Below, in pieces: positions 35,709 to 44,008 of a DNA stretch of 64,000 nt (the stretch's first letter is position 1; every line of letters starts with the position of its first letter). The translations under genes were made by a program, and so were the position numbers. The notes beneath the pieces were generated by a model. The model made no database searches and had not been told where the DNA came from. It saw nothing but the letters and a program-made list of their open reading frames with translations. This DNA comes from Leptotrichia sp. HSP-342 (lineage in GTDB: Bacteria > Fusobacteriota > Fusobacteriia > Fusobacteriales > Leptotrichiaceae), in contig NZ_CP165646.1 of the NCBI RefSeq assembly GCF_041199995.1, positions 124,001-188,000 on the forward strand, given 5' to 3'.

Positions 35709-36590
35709 TTATTTAATATTTTTTAATGCTTCATCCATATTTGATAATTTAAATTCATCAGAAATTGATTTTAGGTAAGTTTGTTGTTCAAGTTGCCTTT
35801 TCTGATTTCTTAATTGAGTTTTGATACCTTCTTTAACGCTTTCAAAAGGTATCAGTCCTTTAGGATTTCTTTCAAGAACTTTCACGATATACAAACTTTT
35901 TCCATCATTTACAACTTTGTTAACAACTTGTCCTGCCTTAACATCCTTGATAGCTTCACTTACTGAACCAAATCGGCTTGCTAATTGACTTAGAAGAATT
36001 GATTGTGTCTGTCCGTTTTGTTCAGTTCCAGGATTGTATTGATTTACGTAGGCAGTAAAATTATTAGGATTTGCAACAGCTTCCTTTAATGCCTGCTCAG
36101 CTTTTGCTGTATCAGTAGGCTGGAATACTATAACTTGCAGTCGCACTGAATCTTCAGGCTGTGTAAAACTAGCTTGGTTGGCGTCGTAGGCAGCTTTAGC
36201 ATCAGCATCTGTAATTTTGGCTCTTTCGTTGATTTCGCTTAATGTTGCAAGGCTTGCTAGTAATTGTTCCTGTAAAATTTCTTGGCTTTGTGTATATTTC
36301 TTGTCTTTATCAAGTTTTTTTTCTTTTGCTTTTAAGGCAAGAGCTCTGTTTAGAGCGATATTTTTAATAATAGAATGTTTCATTTGTGTAATTTGCTCAG
36401 GAGTAAGTTCTTTTTCAGAAATTCCACTAGAAAATAGACTTTTTTCCAATTCGTTATTAACTTCCTTTTCATAAACTTTTATTTTTTTGTCTGACGATTC
36501 GAATAGTACTTTACCTCCGTTACTATTTCCACAAGATAACGCAAGTGTGCATAATGCTGTCAAGATAATTATTTTAAATTTATTTTTCAT
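35709..36590 (-). CDS. SurA/PpiC-type peptidyl-prolyl isomerase lipoprotein
   Basis: Residues 1-20 are a lipoprotein signal (ILTALCTLALSC, lipid on Cys20). Residues 30-130 form a SurA_N-like helical chaperone part (NELEKSLFSSGISEKELTPEQITQMKHSIIKNIALNRAL). Residues 140-260 resemble a parvulin rotamase domain (VRLQVIVFQPTDTAKAEQALKEA, FGSVSEAIKDVKAGQVVNKVV, LYIVKVLERN). Such proteins fold exported proteins or escort outer-membrane proteins. The rotamase part is diverged, so enzymatic activity is uncertain. The start has GGAGG upstream; it is probably the first gene of a unit with the AsmA-like gene. Confidence 0.8.
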   Translation of the reverse strand: MKNKFKIIILTALCTLALSCGNSNGGKVLFESSDKKIKVYEKEVNNELEKSLFSSGISEKELTPEQITQMKHSIIKNIALNRALALKAKEKKLDKDKKYTQSQEILQEQLLASLATLSEINERAKITDADAKAAYDANQASFTQPEDSVRLQVIVFQPTDTAKAEQALKEAVANPNNFTAYVNQYNPGTEQNGQTQSILLSQLASRFGSVSEAIKDVKAGQVVNKVVNDGKSLYIVKVLERNPKGLIPFESVKEGIKTQLRNQKRQLEQQTYLKSISDEFKLSNMDEALKNIK

Positions 36591-36710
36591 TTTTTCTTTT
36601 CCTCCAAAATGGTTTTATGTTTTTAAGATTATGTCTTTAGTATATCACAACATTACAAACATTTCAAACTTTATTAAAAAAACAACAAATGAAAATATAT
36701 CAAAAAAAAT

Positions 36711-37682
36711 TTATTCATTTTTCAGTTTTTTGTAAATTAAATCAAGGCATTTGTGTTTATATTCAGTCTTTGGATGAACGTAAAGATTTAGAGTAGTATT
36801 CATGTTGGCGTGTCCTAAAATTTCAGAAATGGTCTTGCAGTCAATTCCAAGTTCAACGGCCTGCGTTGCAAAAGTATGACGAAGACTGTGAAATTTGAGT
36901 TTTGGGAGATTTAGAAAGTGAAGAAGTTTTTGATAGTAATATCGGTAGCAATGAGGCTTTAAATAATTCGTGCTATTTGTAATAAAGTAGTTATTTTTAT
37001 TTTGCTGAAACGGTTTTATTAAATTTATAAAATCAATATTAAGAGGAATTATGCGGTTGGAAGTTTTTGTTTTTGGAGTACTAATAATTGTTTTGGAGTA
37101 GGATTTGTTTTTTTCTTTTATATAAATTTTCTGTAAAGTTCTGCAAATAGTTAGAGTACTTTTTTCTAAATTTATATCCTGCCATTGTAGTCCACATATT
37201 TCTCCAAGTCGCAGTCCTGTCTGTAGGCAAAGTAAAATTCCTAAATTTTTTGAATTCTGATTATTTATCAAATATTTAAAAAGTATCTTTTGTTCTTCAA
37301 CAGAAAAAGTTTTTAAATGTGATTTTGAAAAGGAAGAGGGGAATTTGCATTGAAAATTCTGAAAAGATATCAATTTATTTTGAGTTGCAGTTTTTAAAGT
37401 ATTCTTTATAAGTACAGTCATATCCTTGACAGTCTTTAGTGCAAGCCCTTTTTCCAAATTTTTCTTTGAAGTGCTTAATTTTAAGATAATAAAATTTTGT
37501 AAATCTTCATTTGTAATATTATTGATTTTCTTTTTTCCAAGCACAGGCTTTAAGTGATTCTCGATAATATTAGTATAAGTTGCATAAGTCGATTCCTTTA
37601 TAAAAAATCTTTCTTTTTCCATCCAAATATCTAGCTATTCTTCATATTTCAAGTTTTTGTTTAAATGTTTTTTTGTAGCCAT
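36711..37682 (-). pseudogene. Tyrosine recombinase (integrase) with an early nonsense codon
   Basis: The reading frame begins at ATG 37682 with a perfect AGGAGG and gives MATKKHLNKNLKYEE, then TAG at 37635-37637. After it the same frame continues LDIWMEKERFF and runs to 36711. Integrases of this type usually have YEEWLDIW here, so the stop most likely replaced a Trp codon (TGG to TAG). The rest is complete: SAM-like core-binding domain, then the catalytic domain with LQTGLRLGEICGL (Arg), HSLRHTFATQAVELG (His-x-x-Arg), ILGHANMNTTLNLYVH (His/Trp position and Tyr). An internal ATG at 37622 could start a 303-residue protein, but it lacks a good site. It is the only recombinase next to the island. 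Confidence 0.85.
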
Positions 37683-38226
37683 ATTTTCCTCCTAAATTTA
37701 GTTTTTTATATTTTACTAAATTATTGGAAAAATGTTTAGTAAATTTAATTAAGTTTATTACTTAGTCCATTCCTATTTTTTCACTAAGTATTATACCATA
37801 AAATAATATATTTTTGTTATCTTTTTCATACTATACAAATGAAATTAATAGTCTTTTCTACTAAATCTTATTTTTTATTGTTAATAAATATTCTTCCTAT
37901 AATTTTTATATTTTTTCTTTTTTATAAAGTAAAGGGGATCAATCGCCATCCCCTTTACAATCCCCGCTTGTCTAAGCATTTTTTGAAAACAAAATTGAAA
38001 CTCGCTACGTTAAACTTCGCTCAAACAGTCAATTTTATTTCCAAAAAATCACGACGTTCCTAATTTAACTATGAAAAATAATTTAATAAAAACAAATATT
38101 AAGCAAAATTGTAAAAGTGTAGTAATTCAATATCCTTACATAAAGAATTAAGTAATAAACTTAGTTAGAAAAAGGGGAAAAATTAATCGAGGTTGTAAAA
38201 ACTAAAATGTAGAGGATATTGAGAGA
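37683..38226. other. Intergenic stretch left of the helicase
   Basis: I see no gene in 540 bases. The stretch contains a strong hairpin and repeat-like unit at 37929-38060. The helicase promoter is not obvious. Confidence 0.45.
37929..38060. repeat. Hairpin-bearing intergenic repeat-like unit
   Basis: GTAAAGGGGA (37929-37938) and TCCCCTTTAC (37949-37958) form a perfect 10-bp stem with a 10-base loop. The following 100 bases include AAACTCGCTACGTTAAACTT and TCAAACAGTCAATTTTATTT. The unit is more GC-rich than its surroundings. Part of it is similar to 31165-31250. It may be a dispersed Leptotrichia intergenic repeat or a small RNA. Confidence 0.4.
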
Positions 38227-40401
38227 ATGGGAAATTCAGCAAAAAAATTTATTGAGAAGATAAATGAAGTTTTATCGGAAAAAGAAAATGCTGTGGTGAA
38301 TATCATTAATGATAAATTAACCATATCAGTTTTTACGGCATTGGAAAAAAATTTAAAAAATGTGAAGGAAATAAATTTTATTATAAGAGATACAAAATTT
38401 ATTCCTAAAAATGATGAAATATCAAGAGAATTTGAGATAACACCTAATGATATTTTATACAATTCTTATGATATAAAGGAAAAAAATAAGTTAAAGCACT
38501 TTGCCAAGGCAAAGGCTATGTATGATTTTATAAAAAACAACGTAAATGTCAGAAAAGTAAAGCCATATCAGAAAGTAAACGGGAATATTCTTATAATTGA
38601 TGATGATTTTATGATTCAGGGAACATCATCACTTGAAATATACGAAAAAAGGACAAATCGCTATGATTTTGATACAACAATAAAAGGAGAAGCAGAAAAA
38701 TCCCAGATACTTGGCATGTCGAAAATATATGATGAAATTTGGAATAATGATGATGTAACACAGGATTATAAACAGGAATTATTAGAAAGCCTTGAATTTG
38801 TTTATAAAAATTATAATCCTAAATTTTTGTATTACTTCACGTTAAATGAACTTTTTGGAGATAAGCTGGACAGTGGAGTTGAGAGATTTGAAAAAGATAG
38901 TGATAAATTTAAAAAGACTGAAATTTGGAATTCGCTTTTTGATTTTCAGAAGGACTGTGTTGTTTCAGCTATACAGAAATTACAAAAATATGGAGGATGT
39001 ATAATTGCTGATTCAGTAGGATTGGGAAAAACATTTGAAGCACTTGCTGTGATTAAATATTTTGAAATAAGAAATGATAATGTATTAGTTTTTACACCAG
39101 CAAAATTATATGATAACTGGCGTTCTTTTACTGGAAGTTATAAAGATAGCTTTTTGGATGAAATGTTTAATTATAAAATTATGTTTCATACGGATTTATC
39201 GAGAACTAAGGGAGAATCAAAATCAGGATATGAATTGAGCAGATTTGACTGGTCAAAATTTGATTTGGTAGTTATTGATGAGTCACATAATTTCAGAAAT
39301 AGGATTGCAAAATATGATGAAAATGATGAGTTAATAATGAACAGATACTTTAAATTGCTTCATAATGTAATAAAAAACGGAAAAAATACAAAAGTACTAC
39401 TGTTATCAGCGACACCAGTAAATAATAGTCTTGTGGACTTGAAAAATCAGATTTCCATTATAACAGGGGATGATGACAGTGCTTTTAACGAAGAGGGAAT
39501 TTCAAGTGTGGGATATCTACTGAAAAAGGCGACGCAAGTTATAAATGACTGGGAAAAAGAAGGAAACCAGAAAAAAGACGAGTTACTGGATAACTTGCCA
39601 TCAGATTTTTATAAACTGCTGGAAATGATGACAATATCAAGAAGCAGAAAACATATTACAAATTATTATGGAACAAAGAATATAGGAAAATTCCCACAAA
39701 AAAACAAGCCGATAACTTATTATCCTGAAATTGACAGTGAGGGCAAACTGTTAGACTTTAAAGGTACCAATTCTCTTCTGGAAGAATTGAATTTATCAGT
39801 ATATACACCAACTAAATTTATAAAAAGCAACAAATTGGCCTACTACATCAACAAATACAAGTTATCAGGAAATCGTGGGGGAAAACTGGACTTTGAAACA
39901 CAATCAAAAGGACTTATTTATCTGCATAGAGTGAACTTATTTAAAAGGCTGGAAAGTTCAGTTTATTCATTCTCTGAAACATTGAAAAGGCTGATTGAAA
40001 ATATTGACAGGACAATAGATAACTTACAGAGAGGACAGCAGATTGAAGAAGAGCTTGATGTGGAAAATGAAGATGAAATCTATATTGAAAGAAGTAAATA
40101 TGAAATAAAGGTAGAAGATTTGAGAATAAATGTCTATCTTGAAGAGTTGTATAATGATAGAGATATTGTAAAAAAAATATATGATGAAACATTGATTTTA
40201 TTGAAAGAAGATAGAGATAACAAGATTCATGAACTGGAAAAGATTGTGGAAAATAAGGTTGAAAAACTTGGTAATGAGAACTATGAGGACTTCATCAAGG
40301 CGATCGTGAGTTTTGAAAAAGGAATCAATGATACGGATGCACTCGATAAGTTATGGAAAGCGACACCAAAGGGCAGCTCCACGAGGACTTTGATTATGTA
40401 A
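38227..40401 (+). pseudogene. SNF2-like helicase with PLD-like N-terminus, truncated
   Basis: Residues 80-180 resemble a phospholipase D-like domain (VNGNILIIDDDFMIQGTSSL), but the HxK catalytic pair is missing. From about 235 comes a superfamily 2 ATPase: DSVGLGKT near 261, FTPAKLYDNW near 293, VVIDESHNFRN near 350, LLLSATPVNN near 394. Residues 430-700 are helical. The protein then ends at 724 in a short unrelated tail (ATPKGSSTRTLIM). The second helicase domain, which carries the arginine finger and motifs IV-VI, is absent. The breakpoint near 40350 joins it to conjugative-element debris in another frame. Full-length relatives are over 1,000 residues and occur in defence islands. ATG 38227 has only a weak GAGAG site. 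Confidence 0.75.
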
Positions 40402-40929
40402 TTAATGAGCTGAGAGAAAATGGAGAAATCAAAGATGTTTCCTTTGTAAGTGAATAGAAGGATAATCTCGGCAACATTGTGGGAAATGTCATTGGTGAAA
40501 TGGAAGTTTTAGATAGGGAAACAAAGGACGGGAAGCCTTTTACGGTGGTCAACTTTGCACTGCTTTCCAAAGATAAGGATGGCAACAGCGTGATTACAAA
40601 CTGGGAAATAAGGCGGAGATTCCGATGGAGTTCATAGGAGATTGTAAGAGTAAAAGCGATAAATATTGAATAATAGCAGTATTTATAATCACAAAGGGCT
40701 AAGACCCTTTATCAGGGAGTAGAGAAAAACAAGAAAATTACTCATAAAAAAACTGTATTTGCTGAATTTTTTAGACTTTTACAAATGGCTAATGGAGTTC
40801 AGAAAAGAAGATTTTGTAAAACTCTTTGGTGAAGTCAGAACCTCTATTGACAATAAGGGAAAGGATTACAGCAATATCAGAATTCTCTCCTCGAAGATCT
40901 TTAAATCAAAAGAACAGATGAAGGAATAA
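40353..40929 (+). pseudogene. Remnant of a conjugative-element single-strand-binding-like gene
   Basis: Pieces of one protein can be read across several defects. ATG 40353 gives MESDTKGQLHEDFDYVINEL, which runs to TAG 40455-40457. The same frame continues KDNLGNIVGNVIGEMEVLD and KPFTVVNFALLSKDKDGNS. A frame change then gives GNKAEIPMEF up to 40633. From 40793 the frame resumes as MEFRKEDFVKLFGEVRTSID and SNIRILSSKIFKSKEQMKE. The pattern is like the OB-fold single-strand-binding proteins of integrative conjugative elements, but I am not certain of the family. Between the two MEF codons sits an extra 167 bases flanked by a 10-base direct repeat. Confidence 0.6.
40625..40801. repeat. 167-base insertion flanked by ATGGAGTTCA direct repeats
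   Basis: ATGGAGTTCA occurs at 40625-40634 and again at 40792-40801. Reading across one copy restores an open frame in the remnant gene. The inserted part holds AAAGGGCTAAGACCCTTT, a short hairpin. It may be a tiny mobile unit or a duplication scar. Confidence 0.45.
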
Positions 40930-40940
40930 CAAGAAAGAAA

Positions 40941-41183
40941 GTGATAACTCTTGGAAAGGAGATAAATACCTTAAAAAACACAATAGAAGAAAGGAAAAAG
41001 GATCTGTACTATTCTGACTCTTTTGAACAATCTGCTCAGATAAGAGAAGATATTGAAAATATGCAGAAGAAACTTTCTATTTTAGAACAGAAGCTGAACA
41101 AGGAAGCAATTAAAAGCATAGAAAAAGGTTTGGTCAAAAATGATAAAGAAAAGGCGGAAGATTCTGTGCTTGGTGCCTATTAA
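40941..41183 (+). CDS. Small coiled-coil protein from the mobile-element remnant
   Basis: GTG 40941 opens an 80-residue reading frame rich in Lys, Glu and Ile (NTLKNTIEERKKDLYYSDSF, then EDIENMQKKLSILEQKLNKEAIKSIEKGL), probably one long coiled coil. It sits 11 bases after the remnant above and is probably part of the same element. I do not recognise it, and a poor start context makes expression doubtful. Confidence 0.4.
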   Translation: MITLGKEINTLKNTIEERKKDLYYSDSFEQSAQIREDIENMQKKLSILEQKLNKEAIKSIEKGLVKNDKEKAEDSVLGAY

Positions 41184-41256
41184 GGAGTTCAAAGCTGAAA
41201 ATAAAGCAAAGTCAAGTGAGGCAAATTGGAAAAACAGAATGAAACATAAGAAAATC

Positions 41257-41293
41257 TCGGTGTGAACTTCGGACTGCACCGAAGTATTTTTTT
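41257..41293 (+). terminator. Terminator with an alternative overlapping hairpin
   Basis: CTTCGG (41267-41272) pairs with CCGAAG (41279-41284) around ACTGCA, followed by TATTTTTTT: a clear terminator. TCGGTG (41257-41262) can instead pair with CACCGA (41277-41282), and the two stems exclude each other. Confidence 0.7.
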
Positions 41294-41312
41294 GCGAAAA
41301 TAAAATGAATAG

Positions 41313-41343
41313 TGTTGAATAATGTTGAAAAGTGTAGTATAAT
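41313..41343 (+). promoter_or_regulatory. Promoter of the methyltransferase pair, with direct repeats
   Basis: TTGAAT (41315-41320), 17 bases, TATAAT (41338-41343). TGTTGAA occurs twice, at 41313-41319 and 41323-41329, one helical turn apart, covering the -35 and the spacer. This could be the operator for the helix-turn-helix carried by the methyltransferase itself. Confidence 0.6.
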
Positions 41344-41375
41344 GATATAAGTAAAATTGAGGAGAAGATAAAATT

Positions 41376-42491
41376 ATGAAAAATGAACTTTTAACAACAA
41401 AACAAGCTGCGACTCATATCGGTGTGAGTATAAGCACTTTATATAGAATGATTGATAAAGGAATGTTAGTCCCCAATAAAACTCCAGGAGGTCAAAGACG
41501 CTTTTCAATTGAAATGCTGGATACTTTTTTAGAGAGTAGTAAGAAAATTGTAGCTCCGCAAAAGCCGTTTGATTATAAAAAAAATAAAGATTTGGAGTGT
41601 CTTGATGTTATGGAAGAAAAAGTCAAGTATAATGATGAAGAAAAACCGAAAGTTGATAAACGAAATGTTTTAAATGATTTAACCGGAACGGAATGGCTTC
41701 CTTCAACAAAAAGTTATTTTTACCAAAAAGGCTTGGGGTCAAAACATCCTCATGCACAAATTGAAAGAGAGCATCCTGCCCCTTTTTCTTTTCAAGATAT
41801 TGAAAGTCTTATTTTGTTTTTTACAAAGAAAGGTATGAGTGTACTTGATCCATTCGGAGGCGTTGGATCTACTGCTAAAGCTTGTGCTTTGAATGAAAGA
41901 GTATGTACAAGCATAGAATTACAAGAAAAGTGGAATTCGCTATCAAAAAAAAGATTGGAAATTGAAGTAGGAGAAAGGACATCTTTAAAGCACACTTTTG
42001 TAAATGGAGATTCAAGAATTGAACTAAAAAAAATGCTAGATTCTTCATTTGACTTCATAGTAACAAGTCCTCCATACTGGTCTATATTAAACAAGAAAGC
42101 AGATCATAAAGTAAAAAAAGAAAGATTAGCAAATAATTTAGCTACTAATTATTCAGAAGATAAGGATGATTTAGCTAATATCGATGATTATAATGATTTT
42201 TTGGAAGAATTGGTTGAGAATGTTTTTCTAGAGTGTGGAAGGGTGTTGAAAGTAAAAAAATATATGTGTCTAGTGGTTTCTGACTTTAGAAATAAATCTG
42301 AATTTATTAGTTTTCATAGTGATTTAATACAAAGACTTAACAATAGAAAACTTTCAGATGGAGGAATTTTAAAACTACAAGGAGTGAAAATTTTAATACA
42401 AAATCACAAAAGCTTACTCCCTTATGGGTATCCGTTTGCTTATGTCGAGAATATACACCATCAATATGTTCTTATTTTCAGAAAAAATTAG
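41376..42491 (+). CDS. DNA methyltransferase with N-terminal helix-turn-helix
   Basis: Residues 5-52 are an excisionase/MerR-like helix-turn-helix (TKQAATHIGVSISTLYRMIDKGMLVPNKTPGGQRRF). A charged linker leads to a methyltransferase domain. Motif I, LDPFGGVGST, is near 153-162 and the catalytic SPPYW near 229-233, so the order is AdoMet site first. SPPYW is the form common in N4-cytosine enzymes, though N6-adenine cannot be excluded. The end (LLPYGYPFAYVENIHHQYVLIF) is family-like. A fused DNA-binding domain suggests the enzyme also controls its own promoter. It is followed 14 bases later by a second methyltransferase and is convergent with two nuclease subunit genes. Confidence 0.85.
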   Translation: MKNELLTTKQAATHIGVSISTLYRMIDKGMLVPNKTPGGQRRFSIEMLDTFLESSKKIVAPQKPFDYKKNKDLECLDVMEEKVKYNDEEKPKVDKRNVLNDLTGTEWLPSTKSYFYQKGLGSKHPHAQIEREHPAPFSFQDIESLILFFTKKGMSVLDPFGGVGSTAKACALNERVCTSIELQEKWNSLSKKRLEIEVGERTSLKHTFVNGDSRIELKKMLDSSFDFIVTSPPYWSILNKKADHKVKKERLANNLATNYSEDKDDLANIDDYNDFLEELVENVFLECGRVLKVKKYMCLVVSDFRNKSEFISFHSDLIQRLNNRKLSDGGILKLQGVKILIQNHKSLLPYGYPFAYVENIHHQYVLIFRKN

Positions 42492-42505
42492 GTAAGAGGT
42501 AAAAA

Positions 42506-43336
42506 ATGACTGAGTTTAATACAACATATATTGGAAATAGTGATGAAATCATGAAAAATATGATTGAAGAAGGGGTAAAGTTTGATTTGATTCTAACAGA
42601 TCCTCCATATAACTTAAATAAGGATTTTGGTAATAATTCCGACTCTTTGTCATTGGAAGATTTTTTAGAAGTGAATAAAAAAAGAATTAATCTGTGTCAT
42701 TCGCTATTGAAAGAAAATGGAAGTTTAGTATGGTTTGGAATCCATAAGTATATAGGCTTTATTCAAGTAATAATGTATGAAGAAGGATTATTCTATCGAT
42801 CGATGAATATTTGGCGTTATGAAAATGGTTTTTCTAGAAGCAAGAAAGTTCCTGCAACACAGTATGAACCATTTCTGTGGTTTTCTAATAATAATAGTAA
42901 ATGGACATATAATGCTGATGATGTGAGAGTTCCATATAAAAGTAAAGAGCGACTTAAAAATCCGGTTTTTTATAAAGATAAGAACGGTAATAAGAAAGAA
43001 TGGCAACCTAATCCTAAAGGAGCTTTAAGGGGAGATATATGGGAGTTTCCCACTTTAGCTGGAAAGGTATTTCAAAAAGAAAGAACTATCCACCCTACTC
43101 AGAAACCAGAAAGTTTAATTACTGAAATAATTAAGGCGTATTGCCCTAAAAATTCTGAAGGATTATTTGAAGGATTAATTCTTGATCCATTTCATGGCTC
43201 TGGAACTTTAGGGGTATGCTGTGAGAAATTGAATAGACAGGGGCATAGAATTAAATGGATAGGCATTGAGATACAAAAAGAGTGGGTTGATATAGGAAAT
43301 GAGAGATTACAGGGATTACAAAATCAAGGTCATTGA
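42506..43336 (+). CDS. DNA methyltransferase, beta class, DPPY type
   Basis: The 276-residue enzyme has the catalytic TDPPYNL near 31-37, a middle region with target recognition (SMNIWRYENGFSRSKKVPATQYEPFLWFS, then HPTQKPE near 198), and motif I DPFHGSGT near 226-233. The order, catalytic motif first and AdoMet site last, is the beta class; DPPY indicates amino methylation, usually N6-adenine. It starts 14 bases after the first methyltransferase with a GGTAAGAGG site. Two different methyltransferases side by side suggest an asymmetric recognition site in which each strand needs its own enzyme. Confidence 0.9.
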   Translation: MTEFNTTYIGNSDEIMKNMIEEGVKFDLILTDPPYNLNKDFGNNSDSLSLEDFLEVNKKRINLCHSLLKENGSLVWFGIHKYIGFIQVIMYEEGLFYRSMNIWRYENGFSRSKKVPATQYEPFLWFSNNNSKWTYNADDVRVPYKSKERLKNPVFYKDKNGNKKEWQPNPKGALRGDIWEFPTLAGKVFQKERTIHPTQKPESLITEIIKAYCPKNSEGLFEGLILDPFHGSGTLGVCCEKLNRQGHRIKWIGIEIQKEWVDIGNERLQGLQNQGH

Positions 43337-43363
43337 TAAAATGTGACCTTGATCGTCTTGATA

Positions 43364-44008
43364 TCATTTTATTGGCTGAAAATATCCTGCATATTTTTGA
43401 GGGTCTATATGATTTTCTTTTAAGATTTTTTCTGATGCAACCATGCGTGTGTTATCAGAATATAAAAAATAATCATCATTTTCAAAATCTAAATCAGTAT
43501 TGGTCCAGTAATGCAAAGCTAATGACAGTACCGAAATGGTTTTTATTTTAATTGATAATATTCTGTTTATATCATCTATAACATTCCAATAATCAGTTCT
43601 TTTGTTCGGTAAATCCCAACAGATTACAACAGGGATTATTTTCTTGTTACCATCTTTTCTTGATTTTATAACTGCATAGTCATCTAGTAGATTTCTAGGA
43701 GCATCTAGTATTTCTGTAGAGGGAATCTCTATTTCGGCGACACAACTATAAGTTGAAAAGAGGATTAAGGCATCAAATCTCTCGCTGTTATCCCCTTTTC
43801 TTGGGAAATATATTTGTCCACCTAATTTATCAAGCAACAATCCGATGAGCTTTGATTCTGCATTAGGAGTTAGTTTGATTTGAGAGTAAGAATTAATTAG
43901 ATGCATCAATCTCTCTTCTAATGTTTTGTTTGATTCTAGAATTATTTCTAGAATGTTATCTCTCTCTATTTCGGGAATCTTATTGGATTTATAGATTTTC
44001 ATATTCAA
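43364..44008 (-). CDS. Putative small subunit of a heterodimeric restriction endonuclease
   Basis: The 214-residue protein contains RFDALIL...AEIEIPSTE near 75-101. This matches the pattern RYDVIIP...PVEVKSPTEE in the large subunit, so the two share a diverged catalytic core of PD-(D/E)xK type. Downstream ICWDLPNKRTDYWNVIDDINRI matches FNIPNTRSDAYKLIDEIHQT in the large one. It lacks the large N-terminal part. The start overlaps the large gene by 20 bases, so they are translationally coupled. In BtsI and BsrDI a large subunit gives recognition and cuts one strand, and a small subunit cuts the other. Assignment here is inference. Confidence 0.65.
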   Translation of the reverse strand: MNMKIYKSNKIPEIERDNILEIILESNKTLEERLMHLINSYSQIKLTPNAESKLIGLLLDKLGGQIYFPRKGDNSERFDALILFSTYSCVAEIEIPSTEILDAPRNLLDDYAVIKSRKDGNKKIIPVVICWDLPNKRTDYWNVIDDINRILSIKIKTISVLSLALHYWTNTDLDFENDDYFLYSDNTRMVASEKILKENHIDPQKYAGYFQPIK

